Shown: positions 1-8,150 of the stretch, piece after piece | How the letters are laid out: each line of letters starts with the position of its first letter | Numbering within the stretch: position 1 is the stretch's first letter | Source of the DNA: JANQMY01 sp965228775 | GTDB lineage: Bacteria > Pseudomonadota > Alphaproteobacteria > JANQMY01 | Direction: 5' to 3' | Assembly: GCA_965228775.1 (NCBI GenBank) | Contig: OZ245840.1 | Location: forward strand, 2,418,001-2,482,000 | Length of the DNA: 64,000 bases | The notes under the pieces: model-generated | The model's input: the letters and a program-made list of their open reading frames with translations, nothing else | The model's database searches: none | Told to the model about the DNA's origin: nothing | Translations under genes and position numbers: made by a program

Positions 1-1821
1 GCGCAGACGCCCTGTTTCAATCGGGTATTCTGCCAACGACGCATTGTAGTTGATGTAAGAGGCGCCTTCCGTTCCCGGATCAAAGGTACGGTCCGCGCCG
101 ATGAGCTCAAGCAGAAAATCTTTCTGGTCTTTGCCAGCTGCATGGGCAAGTTCGGCCATGAAGCTCTGCACACCGAAGCAATGGAACGTATTGCAAACCG
201 AGCGGAGCCATCCGATGCGCACATGGGCTTCCGCCGCGCCCGTTTCCACCTGAAGGTTTGGTATATCGAACGGATTGTCCTGCGCGCCTTGAGACATTTC
301 CCAGTCCTGCGGGCCTTTGGCGTTAGGCGCAAAGATCGACAGGATCGACGGGAAGGCAGAGCGGTGAAGCCATGCGGTGCAATTCCCGTCCTTGTCCAGC
401 GCTCCTTCGAAATGCTGAGCATTGGCGGCGTGGAAATAATCGTGGCGCAAATCATCTTCACGGGTCCAGGTGACTTTGACCGGGCGCCCCATTTCTTTCG
501 CAAGCAAGGCCGCCTCCACCACATAATCCGGCTTTGACTTACGTCCGAAGGCCCCGCCCAGCCAAGTGGTATGGACGGTGATGTTTTCCAGTGGCAACCC
601 CAAAAACCGCGACAGCGTATTGCGCGTGGTCTGAGCGTCTTGCAAACAGCCCCAGCATTCAAGCGTATCGCCGGTCCACTCAGCAGTGGCGCTGACGGGT
701 TCCATGGGTGAATGGGAATAATGCGGCGTGTAGTAGTCAGCGGCGAGTTTCGTGTCCGCGCCGGCCATCGCCGCCGACACATCCCCCCGGCTGCGCAAGA
801 CATCGCCGGATTGGGCGACGGCGGCTTTCAGACCTTCCTTATACGCGTCGGAATCATAGGTACCGTTAGGCCCCGCCTCCCAGTCCACCTGCAAGGCCTC
901 GCGCCCTTGAATGCCAGCCCAAGTGTCGGTGGCGATCACCGCCACGCCGCCAAGCGCCTGAAAGAAGGCGGGCGGCTGAGGCGATGGCAGCGTGATTGTT
1001 CTGATCACCCCCGGCACTTTGAGGGCTTCCGTGTCATCGACACTTTTCACGCTGCCGAACAATTGGGGCGGATGGGCGATCACCGCGTGAACCATGTTGG
1101 GGCGGTCCACGTCGATCCCATATTCGCCTTCACCGCGAATAATTTTTGGCACCGTCAGAGAGCGGATGGGTTTACCCATATATCGCCAATCGCGCCGCTC
1201 TTTAAGGTTCACAAGGTCTTCCGTGGGCAGGGGAAGAGCGGCCGCCGCGTTTGCCAGCGCGCCATAGCCAAGGGTCTTTCTGTTGCGCGTGTTTCTGACC
1301 TTGCCAAGTTCGGCCTTGCAGCGCGATACATCCACGCCCCACTCATTGGCGGCTGCTTGTTCCAGCATCCCCCGCATGGCGGCCCCTGCCACCCGCAAGC
1401 GATGGAGATTGTAGCGCACGGACCGGGACCCATCCGTATTCTGATCGCCATATTTCTTGTCGCCTTCGGCCTGCACGATCTTGATATCGTCCCAGTCGGC
1501 TTCAAGTTCATCGGCGACGATCTGGGCCATGGCGGTCCAGGCCTGCTGTCCCATTTCCGCCCGGTGGCAGGTGATGCGCACCGTGCCGCTTTCCTCAATT
1601 GCAATCCATAAAGACGGTGTGGCATCGCCGCCCTTTACATTCACGAGGGGCCCGACGGCTTCCGCTTCCGCAGCAATCCCCATGCGTGCGGCACCCGCCA
1701 ATGCCACGCTGACCGCGAAGGCGCCACCGCTCGCGAGCACGCCGCGACGGCTCATGTGCATCACCGGCGGACGGTCTTCGGTCGCCAACGCCTTTTCCGT
1801 GCTCTTTTCAACAGTTTGCAT
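1..1821 (-). CDS. Molybdopterin-binding xanthine dehydrogenase-family large subunit (isoquinoline 1-oxidoreductase beta-like), 3' end cut by window
   Basis: Large catalytic subunit of a molybdenum hydroxylase, probably oxidising an N-heterocycle or aldehyde in the periplasm. The frame is open for 607 codons and runs off the left edge; family members are usually about 700-750 residues, so roughly the last 120 are missing. A twin-arginine type leader is visible (SRRGVLASGG, arginines at 25-26, then a hydrophobic stretch ending AGAARMGIAAEA), implying Tat export with the cofactor bound. The family motif GGAFGR lies near residue 420. The ATG is preceded by GAGGGGGCC. The alpha/beta hydrolase gene lies 35 bp upstream on the same strand, so they probably form one unit. 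The 2Fe-2S partner subunit is not in the window. The substrate cannot be named. Confidence 0.85.
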   Translation of the reverse strand, partial: MQTVEKSTEKALATEDRPPVMHMSRRGVLASGGAFAVSVALAGAARMGIAAEAEAVGPLVNVKGGDATPSLWIAIEESGTVRITCHRAEMGQQAWTAMAQIVADELEADWDDIKIVQAEGDKKYGDQNTDGSRSVRYNLHRLRVAGAAMRGMLEQAAANEWGVDVSRCKAELGKVRNTRNRKTLGYGALANAAAALPLPTEDLVNLKERRDWRYMGKPIRSLTVPKIIRGEGEYGIDVDRPNMVHAVIAHPPQLFGSVKSVDDTEALKVPGVIRTITLPSPQPPAFFQALGGVAVIATDTWAGIQGREALQVDWEAGPNGTYDSDAYKEGLKAAVAQSGDVLRSRGDVSAAMAGADTKLAADYYTPHYSHSPMEPVSATAEWTGDTLECWGCLQDAQTTRNTLSRFLGLPLENITVHTTWLGGAFGRKSKPDYVVEAALLAKEMGRPVKVTWTREDDLRHDYFHAANAQHFEGALDKDGNCTAWLHRSAFPSILSIFAPNAKGPQDWEMSQGAQDNPFDIPNLQVETGAAEAHVRIGWLRSVCNTFHCFGVQSFMAELAHAAGKDQKDFLLELIGADRTFDPGTEGASYINYNASLAEYPIETGRLR

Positions 1822-1856
1822 AAAGGCCCCCTCTTTTACCTCTCGACAGTGCGGTC

Positions 1857-2774
1857 CTACACATACGCCTCGAACCAGGTGAGCATATCCTCCGGATGGT
1901 CACCGAACCAATTGTAACCGTCAAATCGATGCGTCGGCTCTTCAAGCCAATACATTTCTTTTTTGACAGGAATATTCTCAAACAGTGTGGCGACAAACTC
2001 GAAATCCGTATTGGGATCTTTGCGTGCCTGCACCAGCCGCGTGGGCACATTCACGGAAACCGCCGCCTCCTGAACCGGATAGTCGAGCGAAATGCCACCG
2101 GTATGCGCGGTGAAGTGAGCTTCCACGGCCTCCCACAGCGTGTCCACAACACCTGTTTGCCTCAAGAAATCCCCGTTGCGCAATGGCTGCAACGCTACCA
2201 TGGCTTTGACGCCTGCGCGGGTAAACGTGTCCGGATCTTCAGCCATGGCGTTGATGGTGGCGTTGGCCCCCATGCAATAGCTCAACAAGCCAACGGGCTT
2301 TCCCGCTGTTGCCGGACCGGCCGCCACAAAATCGACGGCGGCAAGAACATCCCATCGTTCATCAAAACCGCCCGTGCCGACGCCCAGTTTGCTTTTTCCG
2401 CTGAGACCGTGGTTACGCAAATCGTACATCAGCACCGCATACCCGGCGTCGGTCAGACGTTTGGCCACATTTACGAATTCAATTTCTTGATCATACGGCA
2501 CGCTGCCTTCGGGCTGATGTTTTATCTGATAGCCGTATCGGTTCGCCCGATAGCCGAAATGGGTCATGATGATGACCTTATCGGCGCTTTCATTAAGCAG
2601 CCATCCCGACAACGAAATATGGTCGCGCGTTTCGAACGCCACATCGCGATAGCCGATACCATAATCGGCTGGTGTCTTCGGAAAAGGCTGCGCCGGCGGG
2701 TGCAGCATGGTGTCGCCGATCATTTTTGCCATTGCCGATTGGTCGTTGGAAAGCTGGTCCGTCGCCGTGTTCAT
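1857..2774 (-). CDS. Alpha/beta hydrolase with cysteine at the nucleophile elbow
   Basis: A 305-residue alpha/beta-hydrolase-fold protein without a signal peptide, so probably cytoplasmic. The nucleophile elbow reads SYCMG (residues 165-169), placing Cys167 where most family members have serine, as in dienelactone hydrolases. YDLRNHGLSG (about 117-126) is the usual strand and oxyanion-side block, and a C-terminal PTHRF supplies a candidate catalytic histidine. It is the first gene of a unit with the downstream molybdenum hydroxylase and is transcribed divergently from a TetR regulator. This suggests a small inducible catabolic or detoxification locus. Substrate unknown; a hydrolase acting on a ring-opened or lactone product would fit the context but is inference. 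Confidence 0.8.
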   Translation of the reverse strand: MNTATDQLSNDQSAMAKMIGDTMLHPPAQPFPKTPADYGIGYRDVAFETRDHISLSGWLLNESADKVIIMTHFGYRANRYGYQIKHQPEGSVPYDQEIEFVNVAKRLTDAGYAVLMYDLRNHGLSGKSKLGVGTGGFDERWDVLAAVDFVAAGPATAGKPVGLLSYCMGANATINAMAEDPDTFTRAGVKAMVALQPLRNGDFLRQTGVVDTLWEAVEAHFTAHTGGISLDYPVQEAAVSVNVPTRLVQARKDPNTDFEFVATLFENIPVKKEMYWLEEPTHRFDGYNWFGDHPEDMLTWFEAYV

Positions 2775-2798
2775 TTTCTTACCTCTCGATACGTCACT

Positions 2799-2848
2799 TT
2801 GACAAATAATGTCATCTTGTCATGTTTGACGAAACGACGAAAATTGTC
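2799..2848 (+). promoter_or_regulatory. Putative promoter and TetR operator between hydrolase and tetR
   Basis: The short divergent spacer holds TTGACA at 2799-2804 with a CATGTT -10 candidate at 2821-2826. An inverted repeat GACAA (2801-2805) / TTGTC (2817-2821) overlaps it, and TTGTC recurs at 2844-2848. This is the expected place for a TetR operator controlling both directions. If transcription starts near 2833, the tetR start codon is the ATG at 2852, not the upstream one at 2822. Confidence 0.4.
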
Positions 2849-2851
2849 AAT

Positions 2852-3424
2852 ATGAAACGAATGAAGACCAAGGAGACCGATATCATCGACGCGGCCATGC
2901 GCGTGTTTTCGCGTTTTGGCATTAAACGCGCGACCATGAATGACATTGCCGGGGAAGTGGGCGTGGCGCGCCAGACCCTCTATGCCAGTTTTTCCACAAA
3001 AGACGACATTCTGCGGGCGACCATCCGGCTGGCGGCGGAAAGAAACATTGCGGCGATCAATACTGAATGTGAAACGGCACAAACGCTGGGCGAAAAACTC
3101 CACATCTTCTTTACGCATCACGCCATAAGACCTTTCGAGAAGATCAAAGCGTCTGCGGAACCGGAAGATTTGTTAAGCGGTTTTAATGCGGCGGGCGAGA
3201 AAGAGATCGAAAAATCGAACGCCGCCTATTGCGCGGCGCTGGAGCGCATCCTGAAACCCTATGAAGCGCAGTTGGCGGAAACCGGCCTAACGCTTCGCGG
3301 TCTTGCAGAATTGATCCAAGTGTCTTCCGCCGGATTCAAACAATCCGCGAAATCCAAGAAGCAATTGATGCGGCTGCACGACGCCCTAAAAGCTTCCGTG
3401 CTCGCCACTCTTGGGGAAAGTTAG
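2852..3424 (+). CDS. TetR/AcrR-family transcriptional regulator
   Basis: A 190-residue TetR-type repressor. The N-terminal helix-turn-helix is clear: IIDAAMRVFSRFGIKRATMN, then DIAGEVGVARQTLYASFSTKDDIL, the hallmark recognition helix with TLYASF. The remaining about 140 residues are the variable ligand-binding and dimerisation domain. I chose the ATG at 2852 because a -10-like element overlaps the earlier ATG at 2822; 2864 is another possibility. It is divergent from the hydrolase/molybdenum-hydroxylase unit and most likely represses that unit and itself. The ligand is unknown. Confidence 0.85.
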   Translation: MKRMKTKETDIIDAAMRVFSRFGIKRATMNDIAGEVGVARQTLYASFSTKDDILRATIRLAAERNIAAINTECETAQTLGEKLHIFFTHHAIRPFEKIKASAEPEDLLSGFNAAGEKEIEKSNAAYCAALERILKPYEAQLAETGLTLRGLAELIQVSSAGFKQSAKSKKQLMRLHDALKASVLATLGES

Positions 3425-3512
3425 TGTGGTTCAGCGAATTCTGCATTCATTGCAATTTTCATGAGGGTGCGAGCAAGATATTGGCTCTGCTAGCGTAACT
3501 ATTTATCGATGG

Positions 3513-4001
3513 ATGGGATTCACTTTGCTACCGACACCCACAAACAAGTTTGAGCGAAAGTTGCTTGAGAATATCGAAAAACATGGATTGCAAGTGAACT
3601 ACGTGCTTGCAGATGAAGACGGGCCAGCGTTCGCCTATTCAGTCGGCTTGTGGCACTCCTATAAACACGCAGAGATCCTAATCTTTGGATTAGAGTATGA
3701 TACAGCACTTGCGATCATCAATGATATCGCGCAGTGGCTAAAGGATGGTAATCCGGCCATAGAAACCGACCAGCCTAACTCAAATTTCCTCGAGGGCTAT
3801 GATTGTTTCTTTTGCGAAGTGCCAAAAAGCAAATACGAGGAATACGTTCTATCTTGCCAGTGGCTCTATCAAGGCAATTCTTTCCCTCTGTTCCAGCTCA
3901 TATGGCCATCAGAAGACGGTAGCCTCCCGTGGAATGAAACGGCCACGCCATCTTTCAGGGAGATGCAACCAGTTATTGGCTCTTACCAAGAAGCAAACTG
4001 A
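3513..4001 (+). CDS. DUF4262 domain protein
   Basis: A 162-residue protein with the DUF4262 signature: an N-terminal block ending GPAFAYSVGL (about residues 36-46), a middle FGLEYDTALAIIND segment, and a C-terminal PLFQLIWP block. The function of this family is not established; members occur as small single-domain cytoplasmic proteins. Codon and base use look AT-richer than in the flanking ilvD and tetR genes, hinting at recent acquisition. It ends only 6 bp from the stop of the convergent ilvD. There is no convincing ribosome-binding site close to the ATG. Confidence 0.75.
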   Translation: MGFTLLPTPTNKFERKLLENIEKHGLQVNYVLADEDGPAFAYSVGLWHSYKHAEILIFGLEYDTALAIINDIAQWLKDGNPAIETDQPNSNFLEGYDCFFCEVPKSKYEEYVLSCQWLYQGNSFPLFQLIWPSEDGSLPWNETATPSFREMQPVIGSYQEAN

Positions 4002-4007
4002 TCCGAT

Positions 4008-5897
4008 CTACTCCGCCGCGGGCACTTTCCTCGCCGGTGCCTTTGTGCGGTAGATCTGATCCACATCGCGCACGGCACCCCGGGCAGCGCTTGTGGTCAT
4101 GGCCGCATAGGCGCGCAGAGCCGGAGAAACCCTCCGTGTGCGTTCTTCTTCGGGCTGCCAGGCGCCAAGCCCTTTGGCGTCCATCTTTTCACGGCGGCGT
4201 TCCAGTTCATCGTCCGATACAGCCAGTTTGATCGACCGGTTGGGAATATCGATCTCGATCATGTCGCCTTCTTCCACCAGGCCGATCGCGCCGCCTTCAG
4301 CCGCTTCTGGCGACACATGGCCGATGGACAAGCCCGACGTCCCGCCGGAGAAACGCCCGTCGGTGATCAAGGCGCAGGCTTTGCCCAAGCCCTTCGACTT
4401 CAGATAGCTGGTGGGATAGAGCATTTCCTGCATGCCCGGCCCGCCCTTGGGCCCTTCATAACGGATGACCACCACATCGCCTTCCGCCACACGGTTCCCC
4501 AAAATGCCCGAAACAGCAGTGTCTTGGCTTTCGAACACCCGTGCGGGGCCGGAGAACTTCAGAATGTTCTCGTCCACGCCCGCCGTCTTCACAATGCAGC
4601 CATGTTCCGCAATATTACCGAACAACACGGCAAGCCCGCCATCGGCACTAAAGGCGCTCGCGATGTTCCGTATGCAGCCGTTTTCCCGGTCATCATCCAC
4701 TTCCGGGTAGCGCCGGTCTTGGCTAAAGGCTGTTTGGGTCGGCACCCCGCCGGGGGCGGCCCGATAGAAGTTCGTTACCTCTTCAGACGGGTTGCGAGCG
4801 ATGTCCCATTTGTCCAGCGCTTCTTTCAGGGTCGCGCTGTGCACGGTCGGCTGATCCGTATGCAGAAGGCCGGCACGGTCAAGCTCGCCCAAAATGCTCA
4901 TAATGCCACCGGCACGGTGCACATCTTCCATATGCACATTGGCAATGTTCGGCGCCACTTTGCACAGGCACGGCACATGGCGGGAAAGGCGGTCGATATC
5001 CGCCATGGTGAAGCCCACCTTCGCTTCGTGCGCGGCCGCCAACAGGTGCAGGACCGTATTGGTGGAGCCACCCATGGCAATATCGAGGGTGATGGCATTC
5101 TCGAAGCCCTCAAAATTCGCAATGGAGCGGGGCAGCGCCGTTTCGTCGTCTTCTTCGTAATAGCGTTTAGCAAGCGCCACCACATGGCGCCCGGCTTCTT
5201 GGAACAACCTCTTCCGGTCGGCGTGGGTCGCCAGGGTCGAGCCGTTGCCCGGCAAGGACAGGCCAAGCGCTTCCGTCAGACAGTTCATAGAGTTGGCGGT
5301 GAACATACCGGAGCAGGACCCGCAGGTAGGGCAGGCCGACCGTTCGATGGCCGTCAGCTCGTGATCTTCCACTTCATCGTCAGCGGCGGCCACCATGGCG
5401 TCGATCAGATCGATCGACCGTTCTTCGTCATCCCATGTGACCTTGCCCGCTTCCATAGGCCCGCCGGAGACGAACACCGTGGGCACATTCAGGCGCAGGG
5501 CCGCCATCAACATGCCCGGGGTGATCTTGTCGCAATTGGAGATGCAGACAAGCGCGTCAGCGCAATGGGCGTTGACCATGTATTCCAGGCTGTCGGCAAT
5601 GAGATCGCGGGACGGCAGGCTGTAGAGCATGCCGTCATGGCCCATAGCGATGCCGTCATCCACGGCGATGGAATTGAATTCCTTCGCGACACCGCCGGCG
5701 GCTTCCACTTCCCGAGCCACCAGCTGGCCCAAATCCTTCAGATGCACGTGCCCCGGCACGAATTGCGTGAAGGAATTGGCAATGGCGATGATCGGCTTGC
5801 CGAAATCTTCGTCCTTCATGCCGGTGGCGCGCCAAAGGCCGCGCGCGCCAGCCATGTTCCGGCCATGGGTGGTGGTGCGGGAGCGATATGGAGGCAT
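4008..5897 (-). CDS. ilvD: Dihydroxy-acid dehydratase
   Basis: Cytoplasmic Fe-S enzyme of branched-chain amino acid synthesis, converting 2,3-dihydroxy-isovalerate and -methylvalerate to the 2-oxo acids. The 629-residue length matches IlvD (about 616 in E. coli). Cluster-binding cysteines are visible in CISNCDKITPGML and in CPTCGSCSGMFTANSMN, and the C-terminal block with DGRFSGGTSGLSIGH is present. The start MPPYRSRTTTHGRN matches the usual IlvD N-terminus; the frame extends further upstream but that extra sequence lacks IlvD character and overlaps the operator region of the next gene. It stands alone, with no other ilv gene beside it. Confidence 0.97.
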   Translation of the reverse strand: MPPYRSRTTTHGRNMAGARGLWRATGMKDEDFGKPIIAIANSFTQFVPGHVHLKDLGQLVAREVEAAGGVAKEFNSIAVDDGIAMGHDGMLYSLPSRDLIADSLEYMVNAHCADALVCISNCDKITPGMLMAALRLNVPTVFVSGGPMEAGKVTWDDEERSIDLIDAMVAAADDEVEDHELTAIERSACPTCGSCSGMFTANSMNCLTEALGLSLPGNGSTLATHADRKRLFQEAGRHVVALAKRYYEEDDETALPRSIANFEGFENAITLDIAMGGSTNTVLHLLAAAHEAKVGFTMADIDRLSRHVPCLCKVAPNIANVHMEDVHRAGGIMSILGELDRAGLLHTDQPTVHSATLKEALDKWDIARNPSEEVTNFYRAAPGGVPTQTAFSQDRRYPEVDDDRENGCIRNIASAFSADGGLAVLFGNIAEHGCIVKTAGVDENILKFSGPARVFESQDTAVSGILGNRVAEGDVVVIRYEGPKGGPGMQEMLYPTSYLKSKGLGKACALITDGRFSGGTSGLSIGHVSPEAAEGGAIGLVEEGDMIEIDIPNRSIKLAVSDDELERRREKMDAKGLGAWQPEEERTRRVSPALRAYAAMTTSAARGAVRDVDQIYRTKAPARKVPAAE

Positions 5898-5991
5898 TGA
5901 TTTATTCCTGTAACGAGAGAAGCAGGCACCATATACCCAAACCATGCTTGCTGCCAGGTTTCCGCAATTGGTTTTCCCTTCCGAAAAAGAC

Positions 5992-6044
5992 TTGTAGCGA
6001 TCGCTACATTCCCTTATATTTCGAAATATGTAGCAGTTGCTACA
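5992..6044 (+). promoter_or_regulatory. Promoter with two palindromic TetR-type operators
   Basis: Two 16-bp dyads of the same type occur 36 bp apart centre to centre: TGTAGCGATCGCTACA (5993-6008, perfect) and TGTAGCAGTTGCTACA (6029-6044, seven perfect pairs around GT). A promoter fits around them: TTGTAG (5992-5997), 16-bp spacer, TTATAT (6014-6019). The first operator thus covers the -35 region and the second lies just after the start point. They precede the small membrane protein gene and are probably bound by the TetR protein encoded downstream in the opposite direction. Confidence 0.7.
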
Positions 6045-6067
6045 ATCCCGATTGAGGAGACGCAGAC

Positions 6068-6499
6068 ATGTCAAACACAGCCTTCGCATCCCCGGCCCCA
6101 TCCAGCATTATGGGCCTCACTCATCCCCAGTTCATTCTTTCCATGGCCTATGGCGCCGCAGGCTGGTTCGCCGCTGTGCTGTTATGCCGAACCCTGGGAC
6201 CCATGGGTGCCTTTGATGACATGAACATGGTGATCCTGTATGCGGCGATCATTCCCGGTACAGCCGTCTATATGTGGCTGGGGGCGAAAATGATCGGCCT
6301 GGCCCGCAACCAGGTTTTTGTTGCCTTTGTGGCGGCCGATATGACCGCCCTTCTTCTGGACGGCAATGCCATTGCATGGTTTCCGTCCCTTTACGGAGCA
6401 ACGATGGATCTGGTGGCGAGTTCCGCCGCCGCCATACTATACGGTGCGGGGGTGGTGCTCGTCTTGGCGTTCGTCATGAATGGACGCAGCGAGGCCTAA
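6068..6499 (+). CDS. Small four-helix membrane protein under TetR-type operators
   Basis: A 143-residue inner-membrane protein with four predicted helices, near residues 20-42, 52-75, 80-100 and 112-138. I recognise no catalytic motif and cannot assign a family securely; it resembles small uncharacterised integral membrane proteins of about 130-145 residues. The start follows GAGGAGACGCAGAC, a good ribosome-binding site. Twin palindromes sit in its promoter and a tetR gene lies tail-to-tail 33 bp downstream, so the pair probably forms a local repressor/target circuit. The inducer and the role of the protein are unknown. Confidence 0.7.
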   Translation: MSNTAFASPAPSSIMGLTHPQFILSMAYGAAGWFAAVLLCRTLGPMGAFDDMNMVILYAAIIPGTAVYMWLGAKMIGLARNQVFVAFVAADMTALLLDGNAIAWFPSLYGATMDLVASSAAAILYGAGVVLVLAFVMNGRSEA

Positions 6500-6532
6500 A
6501 CCAAAATCAGTGCCGATCGGCAGGGCGGCGCC

Positions 6533-7060
6533 TTACCGCAAGTCGTCGTCTACACCAAGAGCTCTGAGCACCACTGTCCCTTCGACCACCCTGAGAAGCG
6601 AGGCGGCCCCAGCCATGCGGGCCGCTTCGTCTTTTGCGTCCAATTGAGATGCAATCCACAGCAAAAAGCCTTGCACGGTTTGTCCGCCTACGGTGCGATA
6701 AAACTCATCCCCCCGCGCGGCCAACGCCCCCACTTCCAAGAAGACACTCATATAGGGCCAGTGTTCCGCTGACCGGACGATGCCGAGCAATTTTTCTTGC
6801 AGCTCGTCATAAGGCAGCGGTGTTTGGGCCGTTTGATGTTCAAGTTGTACGGCCAACCTGGTGGCCACACAGTCCAAGGTCGCTGCCATAAGGTCCGCCT
6901 TATCTTTAAAGTAATAAAGCAGCATTCTGTCGCTGGTGCCCGCCGCCTCGGCAAGCGGACGCAAGCTGGACGCGGACAGCCCTTCGGCCAATACATAGTC
7001 TGCCAGCTGTTCGATGATCTCTGCCCGGCGGTCTTCAGATTTATTCACGCAAGAAGCCAA
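6533..7060 (-). CDS. TetR/AcrR-family regulator (TTG start)
   Basis: A 175-residue repressor, slightly short for the family. The helix-turn-helix is clear: RAEIIEQLADYVLAEGLSA, then LRPLAEAAGTSDRMLLYYFK, where MLLYYF is the usual recognition-helix end. The first usable codon is TTG at 7060, with a GTG four codons further in as an alternative; neither has a strong ribosome-binding site. It is convergent with the small membrane protein gene whose promoter carries two matching dyads, its most likely target. No dyad of that type is seen next to its own start, so autoregulation is not evident. Confidence 0.82.
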   Translation of the reverse strand: MASCVNKSEDRRAEIIEQLADYVLAEGLSASSLRPLAEAAGTSDRMLLYYFKDKADLMAATLDCVATRLAVQLEHQTAQTPLPYDELQEKLLGIVRSAEHWPYMSVFLEVGALAARGDEFYRTVGGQTVQGFLLWIASQLDAKDEAARMAGAASLLRVVEGTVVLRALGVDDDLR

Positions 7061-7192
7061 TTTCTGTCAGGAGACGACTAACTTGTTTTGGCATAAAATC
7101 GTCCTTTGGCAAATATGAGAGCCTGCACTTTACGCACTTGGAGGACGCACAATGGCGACGCAAAGTAGGCGATCCAAAAAGAGACACCTGAT

Positions 7193-7579
7193 ATGGCCGC
7201 GAAAAAGAAAAACCGGAAGGGTTGGGAGAAACTCAAAAAGTTTGCTCTCGAACTCAACCTTCCGGAAGTTGAAGAAACCACATCCTGGGGCGAACCCTGC
7301 CTAAAGGCACACAAGAAATTATGGGTGTGGTGGAGCCCCCATGAAGACGCGCCCGTTTTCAAAATCGCAAAGGAAGAACGGGAGGTTTTGATCGAAGCGG
7401 AACCGGAAACCTTTTTCTGCACGCCCCATTATCAAGCGCACAATCTCATTCTCGTGCATCCCGAAAACTTGGACATGGCATGGGTCAAACACACACTGAT
7501 CCGCACATGGCGGGCCCAATCGCCCAAGCGCTTTTTGAAGGCTTATGATGCGGAACATGGGCACGCTGATGCGAAGTAG
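7193..7579 (+). CDS. MmcQ/YjbR family protein
   Basis: A 128-residue MmcQ/YjbR-fold protein. The family pattern is visible: an N-terminal helix followed by PEVEETTSWGEPCLKAHKKLW, a VFKIAKEEREVLIEA strand region, FFCTPHYQAHNLILVHPE, and the terminal HTLIRTWRAQSPKRF helix. The fold is related to a DNA-binding double-wing shape, but no molecular function has been settled for most members. An N-terminal KKKNRKGW stretch is strongly basic. It precedes the globin-like gene by 34 bp, so they may be co-transcribed. Confidence 0.85.
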   Translation: MAAKKKNRKGWEKLKKFALELNLPEVEETTSWGEPCLKAHKKLWVWWSPHEDAPVFKIAKEEREVLIEAEPETFFCTPHYQAHNLILVHPENLDMAWVKHTLIRTWRAQSPKRFLKAYDAEHGHADAK

Positions 7580-7613
7580 ATTTCCGCCGGCAATCTGAGG
7601 TAAGTATCCGTCT

Positions 7614-8015
7614 ATGCCATCGCCGAAAGAACACATCACCGCATCGTTGGAATTGGTCGCCGACCAGCATGGGGACCCCACGGCGCTGATCTACGAAACC
7701 CTTTTTCGGGACCGGCCGGATTTAGAAGAGTTGTTCGTCATGGACACGGATGGCGGCGTGCGCGGGTCCATGCTGCAATACACGTTCGACTGCATCACCG
7801 ACTACGCGGGCAACGGCCTCTACGTGCATAATTTTATCTCCACCACCCGAGACCATCACGATGGTTACGGCGTGCCGGAAGAAATGTTCGATCAGTTCTT
7901 CGTCACCGTCATGGAAACCTTCCGTACACTGCTGGGCCAGCAATGGCACGACGATATGGACGCAGCCTGGCGTCAGATGATTGTCGATTTTTCACAAATG
8001 AAGTCGGAACTATAG
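7614..8015 (+). CDS. Single-domain globin-like protein
   Basis: A 133-residue protein that I read as a divergent single-domain globin. The N-terminal LIYETLFRDRPDLEELFVMD matches the A-B-C helix region of bacterial globins (FRDRPDLEELF-like). A later TRDHHDGYGVPEEMFDQFFVTVMET stretch offers a histidine followed by YGV at the spacing of the proximal-histidine helix, and LGQQWHDDMDAAWRQMI resembles the terminal helix with the typical AW pair. If it binds haem it would sense or detoxify O2 or NO in the cytoplasm. There is no fused reductase or signalling domain. The family assignment is from pattern only. Confidence 0.6.
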   Translation: MPSPKEHITASLELVADQHGDPTALIYETLFRDRPDLEELFVMDTDGGVRGSMLQYTFDCITDYAGNGLYVHNFISTTRDHHDGYGVPEEMFDQFFVTVMETFRTLLGQQWHDDMDAAWRQMIVDFSQMKSEL

Positions 8016-8030
8016 ATATTAACCGTGACG

Positions 8031-8150
8031 CTCTGGAGCCGTTTTGGTTTTGATTGAAACACAAAACGGCTCCAGATTCTTATGTTTGCGCGTTTCCGGA
8101 CGGTGAACCGCCAATATCGGATTTTGGCACTTCACCTGGAAACGCTATAG
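8031..8150. repeat. Bipartite palindromic intergenic repeat (GAGCCGTTTTG type)
   Basis: The first half is a perfect 15-bp stem (8032-8046 with 8062-8076; core GGAGCCGTTTTG) around a 15-nt loop. The second half is bounded by GCGTTTCC and GGAAACGC and contains GGACGGTGAACCG and CACTTCACC. This layout recurs at 20271-20374. The right edge CGCTATAG contains the stop codon of the next minus-strand gene. The first hairpin could also end transcription of the upstream globin-like gene. Confidence 0.7.

Noticed and set aside
4317..5900. A 527-codon open frame on the plus strand
   Set aside because: It lies wholly opposite ilvD, which has complete cluster motifs; the plus-strand product shows no family features and is a GC-driven shadow.
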